Below are positions 25,625 through 34,666 of a DNA stretch of 64,000 nt, in pieces. Source of the stretch: Mycobacterium sp. DL440 (GTDB taxonomy: Bacteria; Actinomycetota; Actinomycetes; Mycobacteriales; Mycobacteriaceae); NCBI RefSeq assembly GCF_011745145.1, contig NZ_CP050191.1, forward strand, positions 5,720,473 to 5,784,472, in the 5' to 3' direction. The translations under genes and the position numbers were made by a program. Each line of letters opens with the position of its first letter. Position 1 is the stretch's first letter. The notes below the pieces were generated by a model that saw only the letters and a program-made list of their open reading frames with translations, did no database searches and was not told where the DNA came from.

Positions 25625-25975
25625 ATGAAGCGATTCTTCTCATCCGTCGGATTCGCCGCGTTGTTCTCTGTCGTCATGGTGGGCGCGCCGGTCGCACAGG
25701 CGGACGACATCGGATACCTCGTCAACGTGACGGTGCGGCCCGGATACAACTTCGCCAACCCCGACCAGGCGCTCGCCTACGGGCACGGGGTATGCGACAA
25801 GATCGCGTCGGGCCGAACCTATGGCCAACTGGTCGGTGACATCAAGGCCGATTTCAACACCTCCGACGAATTCCAGGCGTCGTATCTGATATCGCAATCG
25901 GCGCAGGAGCTGTGCTCGGCCCAGATCTGGCAGTTGCGCAATTCAGCGGCAGGCTACGTCGGCGCGCCGGACTGA
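25625..25975 (+). CDS. Secreted DUF732-domain protein
   Basis: A 116-residue small exported protein: signal peptide 'MKRFFSSVGFAALFSVVMVG...VAQA-DD' (cleavage near 26), then a compact domain with two conserved-type Cys ('GHGVCDKIASGRTY' and 'AQELCSAQIW') expected to form a disulphide, as in mycobacterial DUF732 proteins. Function unknown; family members are secreted or cell-envelope proteins. Its 3' end overlaps the opposing tandem-TetR gene by 22 bases. Confidence 0.85.
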   Translation: MKRFFSSVGFAALFSVVMVGAPVAQADDIGYLVNVTVRPGYNFANPDQALAYGHGVCDKIASGRTYGQLVGDIKADFNTSDEFQASYLISQSAQELCSAQIWQLRNSAAGYVGAPD

Positions 25976-27327
25976 GCCCAGGCCGAGCGAAGCAGGGAGC
26001 GCCGCAGCAGGTTCACGATGAGGTCGGCAGCGCGGTCGTCGCCGTCGGATTCGTCGCCTGCCGTCGGCTCGGTCATCCGACCGAGAACGGCAAGGAATAC
26101 CGCACCGGCTGTCCCGCGGTCGATGGCGTCCGGCAGTTCGATCGTCTCCAGCAACGCGTCCACCGCCTGCCGGACCGCCCAGATGCCGTGGCCGACCGCA
26201 GCGTTGGAGAGCTGCTCTGCGACGGTGCCGTCGAACCAGGCTCGGATGACGCCGCGATAACCGCGGTGGAATCCGACATAGCCGTGGACCCATTTCGTGA
26301 ACGCGTCGGTGTCGGCGATCTGAGACAGGGCGGCGGCGGACTCCTCGATCTCGGCCACGGCCTCGCGGGTGAGTTCGGCGAGGATCTTGTCCTTGGTGCT
26401 GAAATATCGATACAGGGTGGCGCGGCTGATGTCGGCGGCGGCGGCGATGTCCTCCATGCTGACCGCGTAGTAGCCATGCTCGGCGAACAACCGCGAGCTG
26501 GCCGACAGAACGTCTCGCGCTGTCGGCGACGGTTCGGTGGTCACCGTGACCGGCTCAGCCGCAGTGCCGTCGGCGACGTCAGTTGGTGTGCCTGCCGACT
26601 CGTCGAAGATGTGAGGCGCAGCCACAGCCTCGGCCGGGGTATCGGGGAACAGCATGAGCTGCAAGGCGACGGTCAATGACCATGACACCACTTCGCGGGC
26701 AGGTAACGGGAACATCGCGCGGTGCCGGTAGAGGTGGACCATGTGCGGGATGCGCATGAGTGCCGCCGCCGCATCGTCGGAGCCGAGTCCCTGCAGCTGA
26801 GCCGCGTGTAGCCGGGCTGCCACGCGTCTGCGGTACTCCTCGGCGACTGGGCCGACATCGATCACAGACAGCTCGGTCCCGATACCGGGGTACTCCGCGA
26901 ATGCCGCGGCGTGCGTGTCATAGATGTGGGCCCATTCGGTGAGCCAGCGGTGTAACGCCTCCACCCCGTCGACGGTTGGGCCGAGATCGCCGAGCCGTTC
27001 GCCGTGGTCGAGGACGGCCTTGCCGGCCGCATCGCTCAGCTCACGAAAGATGTCCTCCTTGCCGGCAAAGTACTGATAGATCGTCGCGCGCGACGAGTTT
27101 GCAGCCTTGGCGATGGTGTCCAGGGAAGTGCTGTGAAAGCCGTCGGAAAGGAAGACATCGGCCGCGCGGGCCAGGATGCGCTGGCGTGTGTGCAGGCCGC
27201 GTCGTCCGACACCGACATTGTCCAACGGCGCATACCCGGGACGACGTGTCTTGTCGGGCGTCGGCGTCATAAGGGAAGTATCCCGGTTGGCCAACCCGGG
27301 CCGACGGTGCCCTACTGCAGTTGTCAT
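25954..27327 (-). CDS. Tandem TetR-family regulator (Mce3R-like)
   Basis: A 457-residue protein with two full TetR units: first helix-turn-helix near residues 45-92 ('TIAKAANSSRATIYQYFAGK'), second near 268-318 ('DIAAAADISRATLYRYFSTK'), each followed by a ligand-type helical domain, joined by a low-complexity linker (~245-265). Mce3R of M. tuberculosis has the same double architecture and controls lipid genes. It probably represses several of the neighbouring fad units; ATACCG-type repeats occur in at least three promoters. Its ATG overlaps the stop of the preceding small gene (ATGA), so the two are coupled. Confidence 0.88.
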   Translation of the reverse strand: MTTAVGHRRPGLANRDTSLMTPTPDKTRRPGYAPLDNVGVGRRGLHTRQRILARAADVFLSDGFHSTSLDTIAKAANSSRATIYQYFAGKEDIFRELSDAAGKAVLDHGERLGDLGPTVDGVEALHRWLTEWAHIYDTHAAAFAEYPGIGTELSVIDVGPVAEEYRRRVAARLHAAQLQGLGSDDAAAALMRIPHMVHLYRHRAMFPLPAREVVSWSLTVALQLMLFPDTPAEAVAAPHIFDESAGTPTDVADGTAAEPVTVTTEPSPTARDVLSASSRLFAEHGYYAVSMEDIAAAADISRATLYRYFSTKDKILAELTREAVAEIEESAAALSQIADTDAFTKWVHGYVGFHRGYRGVIRAWFDGTVAEQLSNAAVGHGIWAVRQAVDALLETIELPDAIDRGTAGAVFLAVLGRMTEPTAGDESDGDDRAADLIVNLLRRSLLRSAWAQSGAPT

Positions 27328-27632
27328 GGTGCCGGCGGTGGCGCCGGCAGGTTGCGCTTGGCCTTTCCGGGGTAGCCGAAGAACTTCTCGAAGTTGGCGT
27401 CGTTGATGGGCTGGGCGCTGTTCCGCTTCACGGCAGCGCGCAGTGCGGCCAGCCGGGCGCCCGCTTTCTCCACGTCTGCCTGGGACCCGGACAGCCTGAG
27501 TCTGTCGAGATTGGCTGCGGCCGTCACGATCTCGATGCGCAACCGCTCACCTGCCTCCCCGAAGGTCAGCAGGTCATGGTCGTCCTCGTCGACCCTCGCG
27601 CGGGCGTCGGCGGCTGGATCGGGATCAGTCAT
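27324..27632 (-). CDS. Small helical protein (102 aa), paralogue of the 6592 protein
   Basis: Starts at ATG 27632 and ends overlapping the tandem-TetR start. The N-terminus is Asp/Ala-rich; the middle 'DLLTFGEAGERLRIEI' and the following Leu/Ala-rich helices ('NLDRLRLSG', 'KAGARLAALRAAV') parallel the small protein at 6592-6834; the tail 'FFGYPGKAKRNLPAPPPAP' is Pro-rich. Both copies are neighbours of the same amidohydrolase subfamily, here divergent. Function unknown; a partner role for the amidohydrolase is inferred. Confidence 0.7.
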   Translation of the reverse strand: MTDPDPAADARARVDEDDHDLLTFGEAGERLRIEIVTAAANLDRLRLSGSQADVEKAGARLAALRAAVKRNSAQPINDANFEKFFGYPGKAKRNLPAPPPAP

Positions 27633-27690
27633 GTCGTGGCTCTCAATCGGTAGACGAACGTGTCCTACGTCATATAGTCTGTGAGATGAA

Positions 27691-27720
27691 CCGTCAGAAA
27701 ACAAGACGGAATGTCAGAAA
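27691..27720. promoter_or_regulatory. Repeats in the amidohydrolase promoter
   Basis: CCGTC (27691-27695) and GACGG (27705-27709) form an inverted repeat with 9-base spacer; GTCAGAAA occurs twice as a direct repeat (27693-27700 and 27713-27720), 20 bases apart, about two helical turns. They lie just before the GTG at 27737, suiting repression. A similar GTCAGAA occurs in the FadE promoter region near 31784. Confidence 0.4.
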
Positions 27721-27736
27721 AGGTAGGGGGCGTGTT

Positions 27737-28936
27737 GTGCCGCTTCAAGATGAACACCAGATAGTGTCCGTCGACGACCATCTCGTCGAGCATCCGCGGG
27801 TATGGCAGGACCGCCTTCCGCAGCGGTTCCTCGAAGCCGGGCCGCGGATTCTCGAGGTCGACGGTAAGCACCTGTGGAGTTATGACGGCCAGATCTTCCC
27901 GACCATCGGCCTCAATGCAGTGGCGGGCAAGCCCCCAGAGGAGTGGGGGATGGATCCGGTGCGCTATGAGGACATGATTCCCGGCTGCTATGACCCGGTC
28001 GCGCGGATCGCCGACATGGATGTGGATGGAGTGCAGGCCGCGCTGTGTTTCCCGTCGTTTCCTGGGTTCGGCGGTGGTACGTTCTTCCGTGCTCAGGACA
28101 AGGAACTGGCGCTGTTGTGCGTGAAGGCGTGGAACGACTTCTACATCGATGAGTGGTGCGCCACCGCACCGGATCGTTATGTCCCGCTGGCGATCCTGCC
28201 GGTGTGGGACATCGACGCGACGGTCGCAGAGGCTGAGCGAGTGGCGGCCAAAGGGGCTCGGACGGTGTCGTTCCCGGACAGCCCGGTGCCACTGGGGTTG
28301 CCGTCGTTTCATTCCGATCACTGGGATCCGTTGTGGCAGGTCTGTTCCGGCGCGCAGATGCCCGTATCCCTGCACTTCGGTTCCGGATCGTATGTGCCAG
28401 GGTTCTCGTTCTCTTCGATGAAGCCGGTGCCCGGCGAGATGGCGATGCCTGACGCACCGTTCGCCGTAGCGATCACCCTGTTCTCCACCAACCTGATGTG
28501 GACGACGGTCGACCTGTTGTTCTCCGGCAAGCTGCAGAAATTCCCGGACCTGCAGATTTCGCTGGCCGAGGGTGGTATCGGTTGGGTTCCTTACATCTTG
28601 GAGCGCTCGGACTACGTGTGGGAGCGGCACCGTTACTACCAGAACATCGATTTCGACACTCGGCCCTCTGATCTGTTCAAGAAGCATTTCTGGGGTTGCT
28701 TCATCGATGATGAGCATGGGTTGAAGAACCGCCACGAGATCGGTATCGACCGGATCACCCTCGAAATCGACTTCCCGCACAGTGATTCCAACTGGCCCAA
28801 TTCACGCAAGCGGGCCGCCGAAGTGCTCGCCAACGTGCCCGACGACGAGTGCTCCCTGATCGTCGAGCAGAACGCCCGCCGCATGCTCAACTTCCCGCGG
28901 GTGTCCACCGGCGAACGTCAATTGGCCGGCGTGTGA
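27737..28936 (+). CDS. Amidohydrolase-2 family metal-dependent hydrolase
   Basis: About 399 residues, a close paralogue of the protein at 6831. GTG at 27737 gives the same MPLQ beginning as that paralogue and follows AGGGGG by 6 bases; the frame opens earlier at 27686 but that would run through the repeats. Metal-site and fold segments: 'VSVDDHLVEHPRVW', 'SFHSDHWDPLW', 'SLHFGSGSY', 'SLAEGGIGWVPYILERSD', 'IDFPHSDSNWPNSR'. It likely cleaves a ring-derived or acyl-CoA-derived intermediate. It is divergent from the small helical gene and tandem TetR and convergent with the reductase gene. Confidence 0.86.
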   Translation: MPLQDEHQIVSVDDHLVEHPRVWQDRLPQRFLEAGPRILEVDGKHLWSYDGQIFPTIGLNAVAGKPPEEWGMDPVRYEDMIPGCYDPVARIADMDVDGVQAALCFPSFPGFGGGTFFRAQDKELALLCVKAWNDFYIDEWCATAPDRYVPLAILPVWDIDATVAEAERVAAKGARTVSFPDSPVPLGLPSFHSDHWDPLWQVCSGAQMPVSLHFGSGSYVPGFSFSSMKPVPGEMAMPDAPFAVAITLFSTNLMWTTVDLLFSGKLQKFPDLQISLAEGGIGWVPYILERSDYVWERHRYYQNIDFDTRPSDLFKKHFWGCFIDDEHGLKNRHEIGIDRITLEIDFPHSDSNWPNSRKRAAEVLANVPDDECSLIVEQNARRMLNFPRVSTGERQLAGV

Positions 28937-28942
28937 GCCGGT

Positions 28943-30547
28943 TCAGGCATTCGCCGCGGACACCATTTCGGTGATGTCGATGAACTTCACGCGGGGCCGG
29001 GACACCTCGGCCCCGCGTTGGCGTTCGGCGGCGTCGATCGCCCGCCAGCCCGCCCATCCGATCGGTGACGATCCACGCTCACTGAAAAGCCGGGCGATGC
29101 CCGCAGGGTCAGCCACATCGGTGGCCAACCTGCCGGCGACGAAGTCCTCCAGCAGGGCGGCAACTGTTTCGTCCGCGCAGTTTCGGTTGGTACCGATGAC
29201 ACCACGCGGCCCGCGTTTGATCCACCCGGTCACATAGACGCCACGCACGGGCTGACCATCTTCATCGACGACCCGTCCGCTGGCATTGGGCACCACGCCT
29301 CGTGCTGCGTCGAACGACAGCGGCTCGACTGCCGAGCCTTGATATCCGATGGCCCGCAGAATCAATGGCGCTGCGATCAATTCGCCTTCCGGAGAGCCGT
29401 TGGTCGTCACGCGTAGGCCTTCGGCCCGGCCGGACCCGACGACCTCCGCCGGGGATGCCGCAAACCGGAAGACGATCCGCTTGTTTCCGGCAGTCTCTGG
29501 CCGGTCCGCGTACTCGCGGGCGATCCGGAGCTTGAGTTCAGTCTCGGCGTCGTCGTCCGGACCGGCTGCCAAGTCAATGCTGTCGATGATGACGTCGATC
29601 CCGGGTAGGTGACCGAGAGCGAGGAACTCGCCGGCGGAGAACGCCGCGTCGCGAGGATCACGTCGCGCGACAATCACGACCTCGCGAACCTTGCTGTCGG
29701 ACAAGACGGCCAACGCATGCGGGGCGATGTCGGTGGCCGCCAGATGGTCGGCGTCGAGCAACAGCATCCGTGCGACATCCAGCGCGACATTGCCGTTGCC
29801 AACGATCACGGCCCGCTCACCGGACAGGTCAAACGTATGGTGGGCGTGGTCCGGATGCCCGTTGTACCAACCCACGAAGTCGACCGCTGAATGATTTCCA
29901 GGCAGTTCGTTGCCGGGTATATCGAGTTCTCGGCCGCGAGAGGCCCCGACCGCGTAGATGACGGCATGGTGATGAGCGAGCAACTCGTCGTGAGTCAGGT
30001 CCGAGCCGATCTCAACATTCAGATAACACCCAAACCTCTTGTTGCTGAAGACATGTTCGAAGATCCGCACGACAGACTTGGTGTGCTGGTGGTCCGGCGC
30101 CACACCCGCCCTGATCAATCCGAACGGAGTGGGGAGGCGTTCGAAAAGATTCACCTCGACTCCGTCGACACCGATCAGGGCAGCGGATGCATAGCAGGCG
30201 GCGGGGCCGGCGCCGACGACGGCGACCCGCAGCGCACCTGATTTGACGGCGTGGCGGTCCACCAGCGGAGCCGGGGTGTGCGTCTGCGGTGGGTGACGTT
30301 CGAAGTAGCCGGCGTTGATCTCGCGGAACCGCTCCTGGTCGGCCGGCAGGTCTTCGTCGTAGTAGATCGCGTCGACCGGGCATTCCTCCAGGCAGGCGCC
30401 GCAGTCGATGCAGGCTTCGGGATCGATGTAAAGCATTTCGGTGCCGGTGAATTCACCTGCACCGCTCACCGGGTGGATACAGCTCACCGGGCAGACCGGA
30501 ACGCAGCTGGCGTCCTTGCAGCAGTTCTGAGTGATCACGTAGGCCAC
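28943..30547 (-). CDS. fprB: Ferredoxin/ferredoxin-NADP reductase fusion, FprB-like
   Basis: About 534 residues: an N-terminal seven-iron-type ferredoxin ('NCCKDASCVPVCPVSCIHP' then 'CIDCGACLEECPVDAI', residues ~8-60) fused to an adrenodoxin-reductase-like flavoprotein with FAD motif 'VAVVGAGPAACYASAAL' (~108) and NADP motif 'AVIVGNGNVALDVARML'. It passes electrons from NADPH to iron-sulphur proteins, plausibly for the P450 or Rieske enzymes in this region. GTG at 30547 is used (AAGGGAT upstream), excluding a spurious 32-residue extension. The symbol is by resemblance to M. tuberculosis FprB; this may be a paralogue. Confidence 0.85.
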   Translation of the reverse strand: MAYVITQNCCKDASCVPVCPVSCIHPVSGAGEFTGTEMLYIDPEACIDCGACLEECPVDAIYYDEDLPADQERFREINAGYFERHPPQTHTPAPLVDRHAVKSGALRVAVVGAGPAACYASAALIGVDGVEVNLFERLPTPFGLIRAGVAPDHQHTKSVVRIFEHVFSNKRFGCYLNVEIGSDLTHDELLAHHHAVIYAVGASRGRELDIPGNELPGNHSAVDFVGWYNGHPDHAHHTFDLSGERAVIVGNGNVALDVARMLLLDADHLAATDIAPHALAVLSDSKVREVVIVARRDPRDAAFSAGEFLALGHLPGIDVIIDSIDLAAGPDDDAETELKLRIAREYADRPETAGNKRIVFRFAASPAEVVGSGRAEGLRVTTNGSPEGELIAAPLILRAIGYQGSAVEPLSFDAARGVVPNASGRVVDEDGQPVRGVYVTGWIKRGPRGVIGTNRNCADETVAALLEDFVAGRLATDVADPAGIARLFSERGSSPIGWAGWRAIDAAERQRGAEVSRPRVKFIDITEMVSAANA

Positions 30548-30575
30548 GATCAATCCCTTGTTCGTTGTGTGAGGC

Positions 30576-31730
30576 TTACAGAGTGCCGCGGGAGACCAGT
30601 TGCGCGGCGATGACGTTGCGCTGGATCTCGTTGGTGCCTTCACCGACGATCATCAGCGGGGCATCCCGGAAATAGCGCTCGACGTCGTATTCGGTCGAGT
30701 ACCCGTAACCTCCGTGGATGCGGACTGCATCCAGCGCGATCTGCATGGCGGTCTCGGAGGCGAACAGCTTGGCCATGCCGGCTTCCATGTCGCAGCGTTC
30801 ACCGCTGTCGTAGCGTTCGGCGGCATACCGGGTGAGCTGTCGGGCGGCGGTGAGTTTGGTCGCCATATCGGCCAGATAATTACCGACCGACTGGTGTTTC
30901 CAGATCGGCCGGCCGAAGCTCTCGCGTTCCTGCGCGTATTTGAGGGCGTCCTCGAGCGCTGCGGTCGCCACGCCGAGCGCCCGTGACGCGACCTGAATAC
31001 GTCCGGTCTCAAGACCTTTCATCATCTGCGCGAACCCCTTGCCGGGCTCGCCGCCGAGTATCGCGGATGCCGGGACTCGGCAGTCGTCAAACGAGAGCTC
31101 GCAGCTCTCCACGCCCTTGTACCCGAGCTTGGGCAGGTCGCGTGACACCGTCAACCCCGGCCCGTGTTCGACCAAGACCACTGAGATGCCGCGATGGCGT
31201 GGCGACGCTTGCGGGTCCGTCTTGCACAACAAGGCGATGAGACTGGATCGGCGGGCATTGCTGATCCAAGTCTTCGCGCCATTGATGACCAGCTGGTCAC
31301 CGTCGGCACGTGCCGTAGTCGTCATCGCCTGGAGATCTGAACCGCCGCCGGGTTCGGTGAGGGCCATGGTCGCTCGAATCTCGCCACTTGCCATGCCGGG
31401 CAGATACTTTTGCCGCTGATCCTCGGTTCCGTACAACGAGATCAGCTTCGCGACGACGGTGTGCCCGCCCATCGCGCCGGCCAGGCTCATCCAGCCCCGG
31501 GCAAGTTCCTGTGTCACTTGCACATAGCAGGGCATCGACACGGGTGAACCGCCGTACTCCTCGGGCACCGCAAGGCCGAAGATCCCGATGCGCTTCATCT
31601 GTTCGATCCACGCGTGTGGGTACTCGTTGGCGTGTTCGACCTCGCGCACCGTGGGCTTCACGTCGCGGTCGATGAACATCCGCACTGTCTCGACCAGCAT
31701 GGTCTCTTCATTGTTGAGTTCGGACGTCAT
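30576..31730 (-). CDS. Acyl-CoA dehydrogenase (FadE family)
   Basis: A 384-residue complete acyl-CoA dehydrogenase: 'TMALTEPGGGSDLQAMTTTA' (FAD/substrate loop), 'INGAKTWISNARRSSLIALLCKT', 'YAQERESFGRPIWKHQSVGNYLADMATK', 'IHGGYGYSTEYDVERYFRDAPLMIVGEGTNEIQRNVIA' (C-terminal FAD contact, split over ~340-378). It resembles short/branched-chain dehydrogenases and appears able to act as a homotetramer. The reductase gene lies 28 bases downstream, so they may be co-transcribed. The upstream 324-base divergent region has a 16-bp perfect palindrome. Confidence 0.9.
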   Translation of the reverse strand: MTSELNNEETMLVETVRMFIDRDVKPTVREVEHANEYPHAWIEQMKRIGIFGLAVPEEYGGSPVSMPCYVQVTQELARGWMSLAGAMGGHTVVAKLISLYGTEDQRQKYLPGMASGEIRATMALTEPGGGSDLQAMTTTARADGDQLVINGAKTWISNARRSSLIALLCKTDPQASPRHRGISVVLVEHGPGLTVSRDLPKLGYKGVESCELSFDDCRVPASAILGGEPGKGFAQMMKGLETGRIQVASRALGVATAALEDALKYAQERESFGRPIWKHQSVGNYLADMATKLTAARQLTRYAAERYDSGERCDMEAGMAKLFASETAMQIALDAVRIHGGYGYSTEYDVERYFRDAPLMIVGEGTNEIQRNVIAAQLVSRGTL

Positions 31731-32249
<519 letters not shown>

Positions 32250-32325
32250 CCAAGGGTTGCCAATCGGCCGTCGCCGCGTCACTATGCTTACATAGTTAAC
32301 CAGGTGATCGTAGTAGTGAGGTGTG

Positions 32326-34629
32326 ATGCAGACAGCTGATTGGCGTGCAGGACTGGAATCGTTGCTCGCCGAATTCCACGATCGCCAGGGTCAGACAGCC
32401 CGGTCTGGCGTCAAACCGGATCGGATCGAGGCCGCACGCGCGTGGCATGCCGAACTGGTCGACAACGGGTTGGCCGCGCCGGGATGGCCCCGTACGGTCG
32501 GCGGCCTGGAGTTGTCGCTGAACGATCAGCTGGACTACTACCGGATGACCACCGACGCCGGCGCCCCGCCGCATCCCTGCCCCCTGTCGTTCATCCTCGC
32601 TCCCACCCTCATCGCGCACGGCACCCAAGAACAGAAGGACCGCTTCCTGAAGCCGCTGCTGCGGGCGGATGAGTTCTGGTGCCAAGGGTTTTCCGAACCG
32701 GGCGCGGGCAGCGACCTGTCATCGCTGTCCACCCGGGCGGTCCGCGACAGCGACGTATACCGGGTCACCGGCCAGAAGGTGTGGACCACGATGGCCGATC
32801 GGGCGGACTGGATGTTCGCGTTGGTCCGTACCGGAACCGGGCTGAAACCGAGCGAAGGCATCACCTATCTGCTGATCCCGATGAACAGTGCCGGGATCAC
32901 TGTGCGGCCACTGCGTGACATCAGCGGTGCCGCGCACTTCGCCGAGGTGTTCCTCGACGATGTGGCCGTACCCGTCGAGAACCGGGTGGGCGAGGAGGGC
33001 GCGGGCTGGTCGATCATGCGGACCTCATTGGGTCATGAGCGGGCGACCGCGTTCCTCGCCGACGAATTCAAGTACCGACGCACTGCCGACCGGGTGCTCG
33101 AGTTGGTGGCATCCCGTCACCTCGACAGCGATCCACTGGTCCGCCAGGATGTCGGCCGGCTGGAATCCGGGGTACGCACCATCGCCGCCAACAGCGCCCG
33201 CGCGCTGGCCGCGGTGCTGCGCGGCGAGGACCCCGGTGGGGTGGCCTCGGTGAATCGGCTGGTGAAATCGGAGTTCGAGCAGCACCTGCACGCACTGGCA
33301 CTGCGCGCGGTCGGCCCGTATGCCGCACTGGGCAGCCGCGCGCCCGATGCCGTCGACAACGGTCGCTGGACATTCGGCTACCTGATGAGCCGTGCCACCA
33401 CGATCGGCGCAGGCACCGCCGAGATCCAGCGCAACACCATCGCCGAAAGTGTGCTCGGCCTGCCGTCACACCGCGGCGAGGGGAAGCGGACCGCGGCCGT
33501 CACCCCGGGTGCACCGCTGGCTGTGCCCGAAGAGGACGAAGGCGAACTACGCGGCGTGCTGGCGAAGGCGCTTTCGGCCAAGGTGGACGTGACGACGCTG
33601 CTCGACCGGAAACGCCCGATCGATGCCACCGACCCCGCCGTGTGGTCGACCCTTGTCGAGTTCGGCCTGCCCGGCCTGGCCGTAGCGGAGTCGCTGGGCG
33701 GCGCCGGCGCGCGACCGAGGCTGCTCTATGCGGCCATCGAGGAGGCCGGCAAAGCGTTGGCGCCTACCCCGTTGGTCGCGACGGTGATCGCGCTGGACGT
33801 TGCAGTGCAGTGCGCGGCAAAGGATTTGGTGCAGCGGATCACCGCGGGCACACCCGCAGCCTTCGCAGTGCCGTTGAACGACGGCGGTTGGGTGACCGGT
33901 GGACCGGAGCTGCCCGAATGGGACGGTGTCGGCCTGCACGGAGTGGTGCCGATCGTGCCGGGCGCACCGAGTGCCGAGGTGTTGATCGCGCTGGCACGCA
34001 CCGCCGAGGGGGAAATGCTTGTTGCCGTTGACGCGGCCGCCGACGGCGTTGAGGTGACAGCACATCAGCCGCTCGATCTGACCGGAACCATCGGGGCGGT
34101 CACCTTCGCGGGTGCGTCGGGTGAAGTGCTGGCTGACGGTGCCGAGGTGCGTCGGGTGCTGCGCATCGCCCGCCGCCAGGCCCTGTTGGCGGTGGCGGCC
34201 GATTCGGTCGGAGTGGCCGCACGGGCGCTGGCGATGGCCGTCGAGTGGGCGGGTGAGCGCCACCAGTTCGGCCGGGCCATCGGAAGTTTCCAGGCGATAT
34301 CGCATCGCTGCGCCGACATCCTGGTTGCGCTGGAAGGTGCCCGCAGCCAGGTGCAGGCGGCCGCAGAGGCCGATTTCGAAGAATCGGAGTACCTCGTGGA
34401 CCTCGCCGCCGCGGCCGCGCTCGACGCGGCCGTCACTGCCACGGAGGGCGCCCTGCAGATCCACGGCGGCATCGGTTTCACCTGGGAGCATCCGATCCAC
34501 CTGATGCTGCGCCGAGCCAAGGCGAACGCCGTGTTGGTCGGCCGGGCGGATGCGCTGCGCGACCGCGCCGCGGGGGAGTTGCTGCGGCCGTTGCAAGAGA
34601 AGCGACTTGAACAAGCGTTGACCCGTTGA
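32326..34629 (+). CDS. Single-chain double acyl-CoA dehydrogenase, FadE34-like
   Basis: About 767 residues, twice the usual FadE length. The first half has a full set of motifs ('FSEPGAGSDLSSLSTRA', 'TGQKVWTTMADRADWMF', 'ATTIGAGTAEIQRNTIAESVLGLP'); the second half (from ~residue 405) is diverged N-terminally but ends with 'FGRAIGSFQAISHRCADILVALE' and 'QIHGGIGFTWEHPIHLMLRRAK'. FadE34 of M. tuberculosis is a similar fusion acting on a steroid side-chain CoA ester; that role is inferred. ATG at 32326 is preferred to the GTG 3 bases before it because of spacing from GAGG. Followed after 37 bases by another FadE. Confidence 0.87.
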   Translation: MQTADWRAGLESLLAEFHDRQGQTARSGVKPDRIEAARAWHAELVDNGLAAPGWPRTVGGLELSLNDQLDYYRMTTDAGAPPHPCPLSFILAPTLIAHGTQEQKDRFLKPLLRADEFWCQGFSEPGAGSDLSSLSTRAVRDSDVYRVTGQKVWTTMADRADWMFALVRTGTGLKPSEGITYLLIPMNSAGITVRPLRDISGAAHFAEVFLDDVAVPVENRVGEEGAGWSIMRTSLGHERATAFLADEFKYRRTADRVLELVASRHLDSDPLVRQDVGRLESGVRTIAANSARALAAVLRGEDPGGVASVNRLVKSEFEQHLHALALRAVGPYAALGSRAPDAVDNGRWTFGYLMSRATTIGAGTAEIQRNTIAESVLGLPSHRGEGKRTAAVTPGAPLAVPEEDEGELRGVLAKALSAKVDVTTLLDRKRPIDATDPAVWSTLVEFGLPGLAVAESLGGAGARPRLLYAAIEEAGKALAPTPLVATVIALDVAVQCAAKDLVQRITAGTPAAFAVPLNDGGWVTGGPELPEWDGVGLHGVVPIVPGAPSAEVLIALARTAEGEMLVAVDAAADGVEVTAHQPLDLTGTIGAVTFAGASGEVLADGAEVRRVLRIARRQALLAVAADSVGVAARALAMAVEWAGERHQFGRAIGSFQAISHRCADILVALEGARSQVQAAAEADFEESEYLVDLAAAAALDAAVTATEGALQIHGGIGFTWEHPIHLMLRRAKANAVLVGRADALRDRAAGELLRPLQEKRLEQALTR

Positions 34630-34666
34630 CCGGCTGACCAAGCCGAATCGAACAGAAAGACAGAAC

